The translations under genes were made by a program, and so were the position numbers. The notes below the pieces were generated by a model. The model ran no database searches, had not been told where the DNA came from, and worked only from the letters and a program-made list of their open reading frames with translations. Shown here piece by piece: positions 57,386 to 64,000 of a stretch of 64,000 bases of DNA. The DNA lies in assembly GCF_027497495.1 (NCBI RefSeq), contig NZ_CP114205.1, positions 7,626,001 through 7,690,000 on the forward strand, read 5' to 3'. Within the stretch, counting starts at the first letter, position 1, and every line of letters starts with the position of its first letter. Origin of the DNA: Streptomyces tubercidicus (GTDB lineage: Bacteria > Actinomycetota > Actinomycetes > Streptomycetales > Streptomycetaceae).

Positions 57386-60283
57386 TCACTTCGCGGCCCG
57401 TTCGGACTCGAAGACCCGCCCCAGGCTTCGCCGGCCCGACACCCCGACCTTGCGGTACACGGAGGTCAGATGCTGCTCGACGGTCCGCTGGGTCACGAAC
57501 AACTCCTCGGCGATCTCCCGGTTGGTGCCACCGGCGACGGCCATCCGTGCCACCTGGGCCTCGCTCGGGGTCAGCGACTCCACACCGCTCGATGTGGCCC
57601 TGCGGGGACGCGCCCCGGTGGCCAGCAGCGCGTCATTGGCCTGGGCACGGAGCGGTTCGGCGCCGAGCGAGTACGCGAGATCGAGCCCTTGGCGCAGCGC
57701 CTCCCGTGCGGCTTCGGTGTGTCCGCACGCATGGAGGGTGGAGCCGTAGTCGACCAGCGTACGAGCCCGTTCGAGCCGGGCCGGAGAGCCTTCGAGGGCG
57801 GACAGCGCCTCCTCCAGCACGCCCAGCTTCCGTGCACCGGTCTCCGTCGTGGCGAGCAGCCGCAGACCGGTGCCGAGCGCATCGGTCAGCTTCCCCTGAC
57901 GGGCTCGTTCCACGGCGTCCTCCGCGAGCTCCCGGGCAGCCGCCGGGGCGCCGAGGGCGAGGTGCGCACGGCCCGTCCAGAACCACCAGGACGACACGGC
58001 AGGACTCGTCCGCGTCCACCGGTGCTCCCGTCGCCCGGCCTCCAGGAGGTCCGCCAGCGCGCCCTTCGGATCCTGGTGGGCGAGGCGCAACCGTCCCCGC
58101 GCGCACAGAAACTCGTTCCACTGCCAGGTGTCCAGGCTCGTCGCGGAGAAGTCCTGCGCGGCTGCCGCATCGGCGCCGGCGAGATCACCGGAGTCGATCA
58201 GCGCATGGATCCGGGTCGCGATGGGCAGCGCCAGCGTGCGGCCCCAGTGGCGGGGCGGCACCACTTTCAGCGCCGACCGGGTGGCCGCCAGCACCTCCGG
58301 CAGCGCGCCCAGCCGGTACTGCGCCTCGGCTCGCAGCGCCTGGCACAGGCCGTACAGCACCAGCTGCTGGTTCTGCCGGGTGATGTCCATGACGCGTTGA
58401 TAGGCGGCGTCCGCCTCGTCCGGCAGTCCCGCATACAGCAGCGCCGTCGCCGCCGTGGTCAGGAAGAACGGCGAGTCGACCCCGGGCACGCTGCTCTCCA
58501 GCACCCGGCGGGCCGCGGCGGCCGACTCCTGCGCCCGGACCGCGCGCACCGAGCACAGGCCGGCCCCCGCGGCGATCAGCGCCCGCTCACCAGGAGTGTT
58601 ACCGGGCCGGCTGATGTCGAACGGATACTCCTCCAGGGTCACCCCGAGGCTCGTCAGGTCCTCGGCCGACGCCATCAGCCGCTGGCCCTCCAGACGGCGC
58701 TGCAGATCGGCGTCGCGGACCGTCGGTGCCTGCTCGGCGAGCAACCGCACCGCCTGGAGGGACTGTCCGCAGCGCACCAGACCGCTGGCCAGCGAGCTGA
58801 GCAGGCGGAAGCGCTGAGGTGGCTCCCGCACATAGGCCAGCGCCGCCTGCAGATGCCGGACACTGGCCTGCGGGTCCACGGCGGCCTCGGCCAGGCCCAG
58901 CTCCATGAGGACCGACTTGTCCTCGGGCAGCTGTCCTTCCTCCGGCGTCTGCCCGTCCTCGGGCAGGCAGTGCCGCAGCAGCTCCACCGCCAGTGCCGGG
59001 GCGCCGCGGAACGACGCCTCCCGGGCCGCCTCGCGCAGCACGGTCACCGCCCAGTTCTCGGTGACCGGCCGGGTGGTCATCAGCAGATGGCCGGCCACCT
59101 GCTCGGCGCGCGCCCCCGCGTCCAGCAGCAGCCGGGCGGCGTGCCGGTGTGCCTTGCCGAGTTCCTCGGGCGGCAGCTCCGCCACGATGACTTCCCTGAT
59201 CAGCCCGTGATTGAAGGACCATCCGCGGCCGTCGTCGACCTCGGAGACCAGGCCGTTGGAGCGCAGCGCACGCATCGCGGTGATATGCGTCGCATCGTCC
59301 AGCCCGGCCAGCCGTGCGCACACCTCCGTCAGTGCGCCATCGCCCAGGACGGCCAGTGCGCGGGCCGCCGCCGTGGCGGACTCGGGCTGTCGCTGCAGGA
59401 CGGACCGGACCGCTTCGTGGAAGAAGGGACCGTCGTGCGCGGTGACGTACGGCAGGTCGTCGACGGTCGGCATCCGGCCGCCGAGCCACAGCACGGTCAG
59501 CAGGGAGTGGACCAGCAGGGGATTGCCGCCGGTGATCGCCAGGCAGGCTTCATGGAACCCCTCGTCCGCCCCGTGGCCGAAGACGGTCTGCACCAGATGG
59601 CCGACCCCTTCGCCGGTCAGCGGACCGGGGCGCAGCACCCGGCAGACCGGCTGGCCCGCGATATCGCCGAGGAGGGCGGCGTCCGTCGCCTTGTCGCCGG
59701 TGCGCTGGGACAGCACCAGCAGCACGGGAAGGCCCTCGATACGGCGCGCGAGATGGGTCAGAAAGCGCAGGGACGCCATGTCGGCGCAGTGTGCGTCGTC
59801 GACCACGATCGCCAGCGGGGTCTCCGCCGCCAGGTTGCTGGTGAACCGGTACAGCCCGTGGAACACGGCGTACGCCATGTCCTCGGTGGCGATCAGGTCG
59901 TCGCTCAGCCGCAGCTCACCGCTGAGTGCCTGCGCGGCGCTACGGCCACCGCAGCCCAGCAGCCGCGTGAGCCGTGGTTCGTCGAAGGTGGTCAGCAGCG
60001 GTTCGAAGAGCTGGCGCACGACGCCGAATGCGAAGTCACGCTCCAGAGCGTCGCCGCGGGCCGTCAGCACACGCGGACCGTCGGCAGGGAGCGCGGAGAC
60101 CAGCCGCTCCAGCAGCAGACTCTTCCCGATGCCGACGGTGCCCTCCAGGAGGGCGATACCACCTGATCCGGCGCGGGCGTCCTGGGCGAGAGCCAGGAGG
60201 GACGCCATCTCCTCCTCCCGGTTGACGAGCCGCAACCGGTCCCGCCGGCATTCGAACGCGTCGGTGTGTATCCCGTCGGTCAT
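57386..60283 (-). CDS. LAL-family (large ATP-binding LuxR) pathway regulator
   Basis: 965 residues from ATG 60283 with GAGGAGA upstream; the extension to 60520 is leader. AAA ATPase part with Walker A EGTVGIGKS (47-55), Walker B LAIVVDDAHCAD, a long TPR-like middle, and a C-terminal LuxR HTH (LTPSEAQVARMAVAGGTNREIAEELFVTQRTVEQHLTSVYRKVG). LAL proteins such as NysRI-III and PimR-type partners activate macrolide clusters. Convergent to the PPTase gene (68 bases apart). No in-frame TTA codon was noticed. Confidence 0.93.
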   Translation of the reverse strand: MTDGIHTDAFECRRDRLRLVNREEEMASLLALAQDARAGSGGIALLEGTVGIGKSLLLERLVSALPADGPRVLTARGDALERDFAFGVVRQLFEPLLTTFDEPRLTRLLGCGGRSAAQALSGELRLSDDLIATEDMAYAVFHGLYRFTSNLAAETPLAIVVDDAHCADMASLRFLTHLARRIEGLPVLLVLSQRTGDKATDAALLGDIAGQPVCRVLRPGPLTGEGVGHLVQTVFGHGADEGFHEACLAITGGNPLLVHSLLTVLWLGGRMPTVDDLPYVTAHDGPFFHEAVRSVLQRQPESATAAARALAVLGDGALTEVCARLAGLDDATHITAMRALRSNGLVSEVDDGRGWSFNHGLIREVIVAELPPEELGKAHRHAARLLLDAGARAEQVAGHLLMTTRPVTENWAVTVLREAAREASFRGAPALAVELLRHCLPEDGQTPEEGQLPEDKSVLMELGLAEAAVDPQASVRHLQAALAYVREPPQRFRLLSSLASGLVRCGQSLQAVRLLAEQAPTVRDADLQRRLEGQRLMASAEDLTSLGVTLEEYPFDISRPGNTPGERALIAAGAGLCSVRAVRAQESAAAARRVLESSVPGVDSPFFLTTAATALLYAGLPDEADAAYQRVMDITRQNQQLVLYGLCQALRAEAQYRLGALPEVLAATRSALKVVPPRHWGRTLALPIATRIHALIDSGDLAGADAAAAQDFSATSLDTWQWNEFLCARGRLRLAHQDPKGALADLLEAGRREHRWTRTSPAVSSWWFWTGRAHLALGAPAAARELAEDAVERARQGKLTDALGTGLRLLATTETGARKLGVLEEALSALEGSPARLERARTLVDYGSTLHACGHTEAAREALRQGLDLAYSLGAEPLRAQANDALLATGARPRRATSSGVESLTPSEAQVARMAVAGGTNREIAEELFVTQRTVEQHLTSVYRKVGVSGRRSLGRVFESERAAK

Positions 60284-60782
60284 CGGGAGTCTCCTCTGCC
60301 CGCACTTGCACCCTGCACGGTCGTGCCGGGAGGTCCGCCGCGGGGTGGGACACAGCATAGGGGCGGCTGCTGTCCGTCGGCTGTGGGCCGTCGGACGGTC
60401 CGTTCCCGCGCGGGCTCCGCGTGGTGCGCGGTGACGCCCGCGCGCGGGAGAGTGCTGCCTGCCCATACCTGTGCCCCTTGGCCCCGTAGGGACGTTTTCT
60501 CCAGTTTCTCCTATATGCACTCACCGGAGGCAGCCGGGGGTGCCCGGGAGGTGAAGCGTCGGCGAGGAGATCCCCCGGGGCAGGGGGCGTGGTGTGTGTC
60601 TGCGGGAACTAACGCCCCATCAACTGGACATGGCGAGGTGTGTGGTTCGCGTGCATCAGCTGCGCACAAGGCGACACCGGACCCGTGAGGACTGAGGAGG
60701 AAGCCATCCTCACGGAGCCGGCGTGTTTCAGGGCGGCCGCGCGGTGGCCGACCTGCGGAATACTGACGGCCGTTCTGCAGAC
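60284..60782. other. Intergenic region between two regulator genes
   Basis: 500 bases without a gene. It carries the LAL promoter (a lone TATGCT lies near 60354-60359 on the minus strand, with no matching -35) and a terminator-like hairpin at 60683-60715 for the PAS-LuxR gene upstream. Confidence 0.5.
60683..60715 (-). terminator. Terminator after the PAS-LuxR gene
   Basis: CCGTGAGGA (60683-60691) pairs with TCCTCACGG (60707-60715), a 9-bp stem with a 15-nt loop, about 70 bases after the stop codon on the minus strand. Confidence 0.55.
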
Positions 60783-61529
60783 CTAGGAGGCCCGGGACTT
60801 CGGCATTACCGGGGCGGTCCGTACGCCGGGGACGGCCGTACGTGCACGCGGTGCCGGTGCGGTGGCCTCGGGGCGGGTGGCCGCGGAGCGCCGCCGGGGT
60901 GTCTCCGTACGGCGGCCGCGGCCGCGCCGGTTGTCGGCGTCCTTCACGAACTCGGGGAGGACCCGGGGCGGCCAACTGCCGATGGTGAGTATCCCCATGG
61001 AGTGGGCGCGGGCGACCAGCGCGGCACGGTTGGGGGCCTTGAGCCGACGCAGCATCAGACCGACGTGATACTCCACTCCCTGCCGGCTCAGGTAGAGCCG
61101 CGTGGCCAGCTGCACCGTGGAGGCGCCGCTGGCGACACCTTCGAGGATCTGTGCGTCGAGCCGGCTGAGCAGCTGCCTGCGCCCGGCCGGTGCGTCCTCC
61201 TGGCCGGTGAGCGAGGCCGCCGAGTCGTCGTCGGGCCGGACGACCACGACGAACGACGGAGCCGGCGACGAATCGCTCCGCACGGCTATGCCGGTCAGTT
61301 CGCCGGAGAACGGCACTTCCTCGCCCCGGATCCCCACCATCCGTTCGACGAATCGGGCCCGCTGCCCCTCGGCAAGGCGGGCGAAGTGCCGGTTCAGCAG
61401 CCCGGGAGAGCTGGGGTGCAGAAGCGAGTAGAGACTGCGGCCGCATGCCTCGGCAGAGTCCTGGTCGAACAGCCGGAAGAACTCCGCGTCGGCGGCCATG
61501 ATTGCCAGCGACTCATCGAGGCTCGCCAT
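60783..61529 (-). CDS. PAS-LuxR regulator, PimM/NysRIV-like
   Basis: 248 residues from ATG 61529, where PimM-type proteins begin (MASLDESLAIM); longer in-frame starts exist and the ribosome site here is weak. PAS domain about 1-115 (AEFFRLFDQDSAEACGRSLYSLLHPSSPGLLNRHFARL), LuxR HTH about 140-200 (DAQILEGVASGASTVQLATRLYLSRQGVEYHVGLMLRRLKAPNRAALVARAHSMGIL), then a basic tail of about 45 residues longer than in PimM. PimM activates pimaricin genes at CTVGGGAWWTCCCBAG sites. The call of a polyene-cluster activator follows from this close similarity. Confidence 0.9.
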   Translation of the reverse strand: MASLDESLAIMAADAEFFRLFDQDSAEACGRSLYSLLHPSSPGLLNRHFARLAEGQRARFVERMVGIRGEEVPFSGELTGIAVRSDSSPAPSFVVVVRPDDDSAASLTGQEDAPAGRRQLLSRLDAQILEGVASGASTVQLATRLYLSRQGVEYHVGLMLRRLKAPNRAALVARAHSMGILTIGSWPPRVLPEFVKDADNRRGRGRRTETPRRRSAATRPEATAPAPRARTAVPGVRTAPVMPKSRAS

Positions 61530-61786
61530 ACAGGACTGGTGGTGCTCAAGCGGGCGTCTTCCGGCCCCGAGGGCGGGCTGGTCGGTCGCGCGCGGCGGGT
61601 GAAGGGCGTGGGGGGTTGCCGACGGTGGCATCGCGTCGGCGTGGTGCTGGGATGTCAAGGTGGCTACCGTCTTTCTGCGGTCGACGCACCGGAGAATCCG
61701 ACCCGTCGAATCAGGCATCGGTCGTCTTCGCTCCATCGGTCCGTGGGGCGAAGTGCCTTTAAATGCATTGGAATTCCGCTGCTCAG

Positions 61787-61816
61787 AGCGTAGGAACGCG
61801 GCATCCGGGGAGTCAA
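61787..61816 (-). promoter_or_regulatory. Probable PAS-LuxR gene promoter
   Basis: On the minus strand TTGACT (61811-61816) and TACGCT (61787-61792) are 18 bases apart. Start of transcription near 61780 would leave a leader of about 250 nt, which also leaves room for an upstream start codon. GGAATTCC, a short form of the PimM site core, lies just downstream (near 61770). Confidence 0.5.
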
Positions 61817-61920
61817 CGCGACATGTGGCAAATGGCAAAACATTGTGGTGTCTCGGTACGGTGGTTCGGTATCAATACGGTGCGGTAGCAATAACTCTTC
61901 GTAAGGGCCTGATTGTTGAG

Positions 61921-61953
61921 AGGGGCCGACGCCGCCATGCGACGTCGGCCCCT
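61921..61953 (-). terminator. Terminator of the right-hand LAL gene
   Basis: AGGGGCCGACG (61921-61931) and its exact complement (61943-61953) form an 11-bp stem with an 11-nt loop, followed on the minus strand by CTCTCAACAA. It lies about 58 bases past the stop codon. Confidence 0.75.
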
Positions 61954-62010
61954 ACGGCAAAGAGGAGAGCGGGCAGATCAGTAAGGAGCCGCCGCACCGG
62001 GCGATGTGGG

Positions 62011-64000
62011 CTACCGGTCGAGTTCCTGCAATGCGGCAGTCAGATGCACTCGCCCCGGAATTGACATCTTCCGGTAACAATTCGTCAGATGCTTTTCCAC
62101 GGCGCGACACGTGATGTTCAGCTCTTTCGCGATCGTCTGGTTCGTCATTCCCGAGGTGGCTAGTTCGGCGACCTTCCGCTCCGCGCGGGTCAGTTGACCG
62201 CGAGCGGCCTCCCGGTCCGGCGGCGCCTCGGCCAGCAGCTCCTCCGCCCGCCGGGCCAGCCAGGGGAGCTCACAGTCGACCGCCTCCGCGTGGGCCTGGC
62301 GCAGCGCCGCGCGGCCACGGCCGTCGGCCGGGCCGAGGCGCGCGCCGAGATCCAGCAGGGCCTGGCACAGCTCGAAGCGGTTGGCCGACAGATGCAGCAC
62401 ATCCACGGCCTCCGTCAGCACCTCGGTGCTGCTCGGGCCCTCGATCATGTGGCTGTACACGCGCAGCGCCCGGCCCAGCGGCCCCGGCGCCCCCCAGGCA
62501 CGGGCCCGCTCCACCTCCAGCTCACTCAGCTCCCTGGCCTGCTTGCGCTCCCCGAGGTAGAGGTGCAGAAACGCGGCGGCCGAGGCCCAGGGGAGCAGCG
62601 CCGGGTTGAGCCAACCGCACTGCTCAAGGCGCCGTCCCGCGTCGAGGAAGTAGCCCAGAGCGGTGTGCAGTTCGCCCTTCTTCGCCTGCCCCTTCAGCAT
62701 GGCCAGCCCCGACCACACATACGGATCCTCCTGCGCCCGGTACTTGACAGCGAGCAGCCGGTCGGCGAGCTGGTCGTCCCTGGTGAGGATCGCGCAGGTG
62801 GCAAGGGTCATCGACGAGACGGTGAACGCCTCATCGTGCTCCGCCCCGGCCAGTTCGAAGGCGGCGAGCGCCTGCTTCTTGCCCGCCGTCAGACGGCCCC
62901 GGGCCATCGAGACCAGCGCCCGCTCGGTGCCGATCAGCGCCTGCTCCACGGGCGTCTGCCGTCCCACCGCGTTCTCCTGGACCGCGTCCAGCCAGGAACT
63001 CAGCGTCTCGACGTCGTCCGCGGCCACAAGACTGGCCGTCACCAGCGGCAACGTGGTGTGTACATGCGTGGGCAGCGCCGGCTCGCGCTCCAGGATGCGG
63101 TTCCCCAGCTGTGCCACCTCATGGGCAGGCAGGGCGTTGGAGAAGGTGGCGGCACCGAGCAGCGGGGCGAGCAGTTCCCGCTCGGCCACCGTGCCGGTCT
63201 TCGGCTCGGGCCCCAGACCGACGAGGCGGGCCACGGAACCGGCCAGCTTCTCCGGATCCGACAGCGTCGACTGCCGGATGCGGGCCTCCAGGCGCAGCGC
63301 CAGCTCCCGCTCCGGCCCCCGCAGCCGGTCCTCGGGCCCCAGTGCGTCCGCCGTCTCCTGCAGCAGCTCGTGGACGGGCAGCAGGGTCGACGCGAACGCG
63401 CTGGGCGCCAGCCGCACCACGGCGCGGGCACGCCGTACGGGACCGTCGCACAGCAAAGCGGCCTGGGAGATATGCCGCACGGCCGCGTACGGCGCGAAGC
63501 TGCGTTCCGACGTGGCCAGATCGACCAGCAGTTCCGCCCGTTCACTGTCCGGCAAGCTGCCCATCAACGCCCTTCGCAGATAGCGTGCGGCGACCTCGGG
63601 TGCGCCCCTGCCCTGGGCGGTGCCGGCCGCGGCGCGCAGCACCTGGGTGGCCAATGGGTAGGTCGGTGCGGTGAGCGCCATCAGATGCTCCGCCACCTGC
63701 TCGGCCGGGCGGCCGGCCCGGTGCAGCAACTCGGCCGCCAGCGCATGCATGGCGGTCCGCTCCTCCAGGGGGATGCCCTCCGCCACAGTTCCCTGCACGA
63801 GAGCGTGGACATACCGGGGGCGCTCGGTGCCGCTCGTCAGGCCGAGCGCCGTCAGCTTCGTCAGGGCATGGTCCCGTCCCGTGGAGTCCACCTCGCCCAG
63901 CTCGCTCAGCAGCTCCGGGCTCGACTCGTCCCCGAGCACGGCCATGGCGCGGGCTACCCTCCTGACGTGCTCCGCCTGCGGGTCCAGGCGCAGCAGCAGC
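62011..64000 (-). CDS. LAL-family LuxR regulator (5' end beyond the window)
   Basis: At least 663 residues. The frame is open to the last bases (LLLRLDPQAEHVRRVARAMAVLGDES), so the ATPase part and start lie outside. Present are the TPR-like helical middle and the C-terminal LuxR HTH (LTRAERKVAELATSGMTNQTIAKELNITCRAVEKHLTNCYRKMSIPGRVHLTAALQELDR). Second LAL of the group; with the PAS-LuxR gene and the PPTase it matches the regulator block at the edge of polyene clusters. Confidence 0.9.
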   Translation of the reverse strand, partial: LLLRLDPQAEHVRRVARAMAVLGDESSPELLSELGEVDSTGRDHALTKLTALGLTSGTERPRYVHALVQGTVAEGIPLEERTAMHALAAELLHRAGRPAEQVAEHLMALTAPTYPLATQVLRAAAGTAQGRGAPEVAARYLRRALMGSLPDSERAELLVDLATSERSFAPYAAVRHISQAALLCDGPVRRARAVVRLAPSAFASTLLPVHELLQETADALGPEDRLRGPERELALRLEARIRQSTLSDPEKLAGSVARLVGLGPEPKTGTVAERELLAPLLGAATFSNALPAHEVAQLGNRILEREPALPTHVHTTLPLVTASLVAADDVETLSSWLDAVQENAVGRQTPVEQALIGTERALVSMARGRLTAGKKQALAAFELAGAEHDEAFTVSSMTLATCAILTRDDQLADRLLAVKYRAQEDPYVWSGLAMLKGQAKKGELHTALGYFLDAGRRLEQCGWLNPALLPWASAAAFLHLYLGERKQARELSELEVERARAWGAPGPLGRALRVYSHMIEGPSSTEVLTEAVDVLHLSANRFELCQALLDLGARLGPADGRGRAALRQAHAEAVDCELPWLARRAEELLAEAPPDREAARGQLTRAERKVAELATSGMTNQTIAKELNITCRAVEKHLTNCYRKMSIPGRVHLTAALQELDR

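Noticed and set aside
60511..61446. Arg/Pro-rich minus-strand ORF overlapping the PAS-LuxR gene
   Set aside because: Out-of-frame shadow; the PAS and LuxR motifs are in the 60783-61529 frame.
1..64000. tRNA, rRNA, CRISPR arrays, insertion sequences or prophage
   Set aside because: No cloverleaf, spaced repeat array, transposase or integrase motif was recognised by eye; a tRNAscan or ISfinder search was not possible.

Overview
The window is a stretch of a Streptomyces chromosome or a very close relative. The signs are very high GC with strong third-position GC bias, rare TTA codons confined to a few genes, the 3' end of a SapB (ram/amf) locus, a Streptomyces-type gas-vesicle operon in gvpOAFGYZJLSK order, an RppA-type type III polyketide synthase next to a P450, and LuxR-type pathway regulators. 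Function calls rest on motifs and remembered family features; no database search was possible.

Layout, left to right. 1-3.7 kb: two ABC exporter subunits (ramA-like, cut by the window edge, and ramB-like) converge on a RamR-like atypical response regulator with a TTA codon. 4.2-6.1 kb: a Tat-secreted cholesterol oxidase of the covalent-FAD type, with a recognisable promoter and operator. 6.1-14.8 kb: the complete minus-strand gas-vesicle operon, preceded by a dnaK-grpE pair on the same strand. 14.8-17.4 kb: rppA (tetrahydroxynaphthalene synthase) and a CYP158-like P450, a probable HPQ-melanin pair. 17.8-19.0 kb: an SDR and a detached gvpU-like gene. 19.1-21.5 kb: a cold-shock group (small conserved protein, DEAD-box helicase, CspA) with structured leaders. 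21.9-27.2 kb: a dormancy/redox group (two CBS-CBS-BON proteins, DevR-type regulator, double universal stress protein, cytochrome b/molybdopterin fusion and a small membrane protein).

27.3-32.1 kb: a polytopic membrane protein, two secreted proteins, a PAS-PP2C phosphatase and a GYD protein. 32.4-39.6 kb: a metabolic group (MFS, GH88-like hydrolase, acyl-CoA dehydrogenase, double-length class III CoA-transferase, divergent acyl-CoA ligase). 39.7-43.9 kb: a ZnuABC-like metal ABC system, an ECF sigma factor with a possible 35-codon upstream ORF, and a His/Met-rich membrane protein. 44.2-45.3 kb: a T4 beta-like protein. 45.9-50.4 kb: a secreted trypsin-like protease with C-terminal repeats, a GMC oxidoreductase and a GNAT acetyltransferase. 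51.0-54.3 kb: a small unknown, a secreted His/Lys/Arg/Asp-repeat protein and a second PAS-GAF-PP2C phosphatase. 54.5-56.3 kb: a MarR-MFS pair with an operator. 56.6-64.0 kb: a phosphopantetheinyl transferase, two LAL regulators (the last cut by the window end) and a PimM-like PAS-LuxR regulator.

The last group has the composition of the flank of a polyene macrolide cluster (compare NysF, NysRI-III, NysRIV and PimM), so such a cluster probably starts just beyond the right edge. The left half is rich in developmental and stress functions: SapB export, gas vesicles with chaperones, cold shock, and DevR/USP/CBS dormancy proteins. TTA codons in the ramR-like, cholesterol oxidase and protease genes suggest bldA-dependent timing. 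The least explained items are the chaperone-linked gas-vesicle operon with oppositely charged GvpY and GvpZ tails, the helicase leader, the rppA leader palindrome matching the PAS-LuxR operator core, and several 7-8 bp tandem repeats placed just upstream of start codons.
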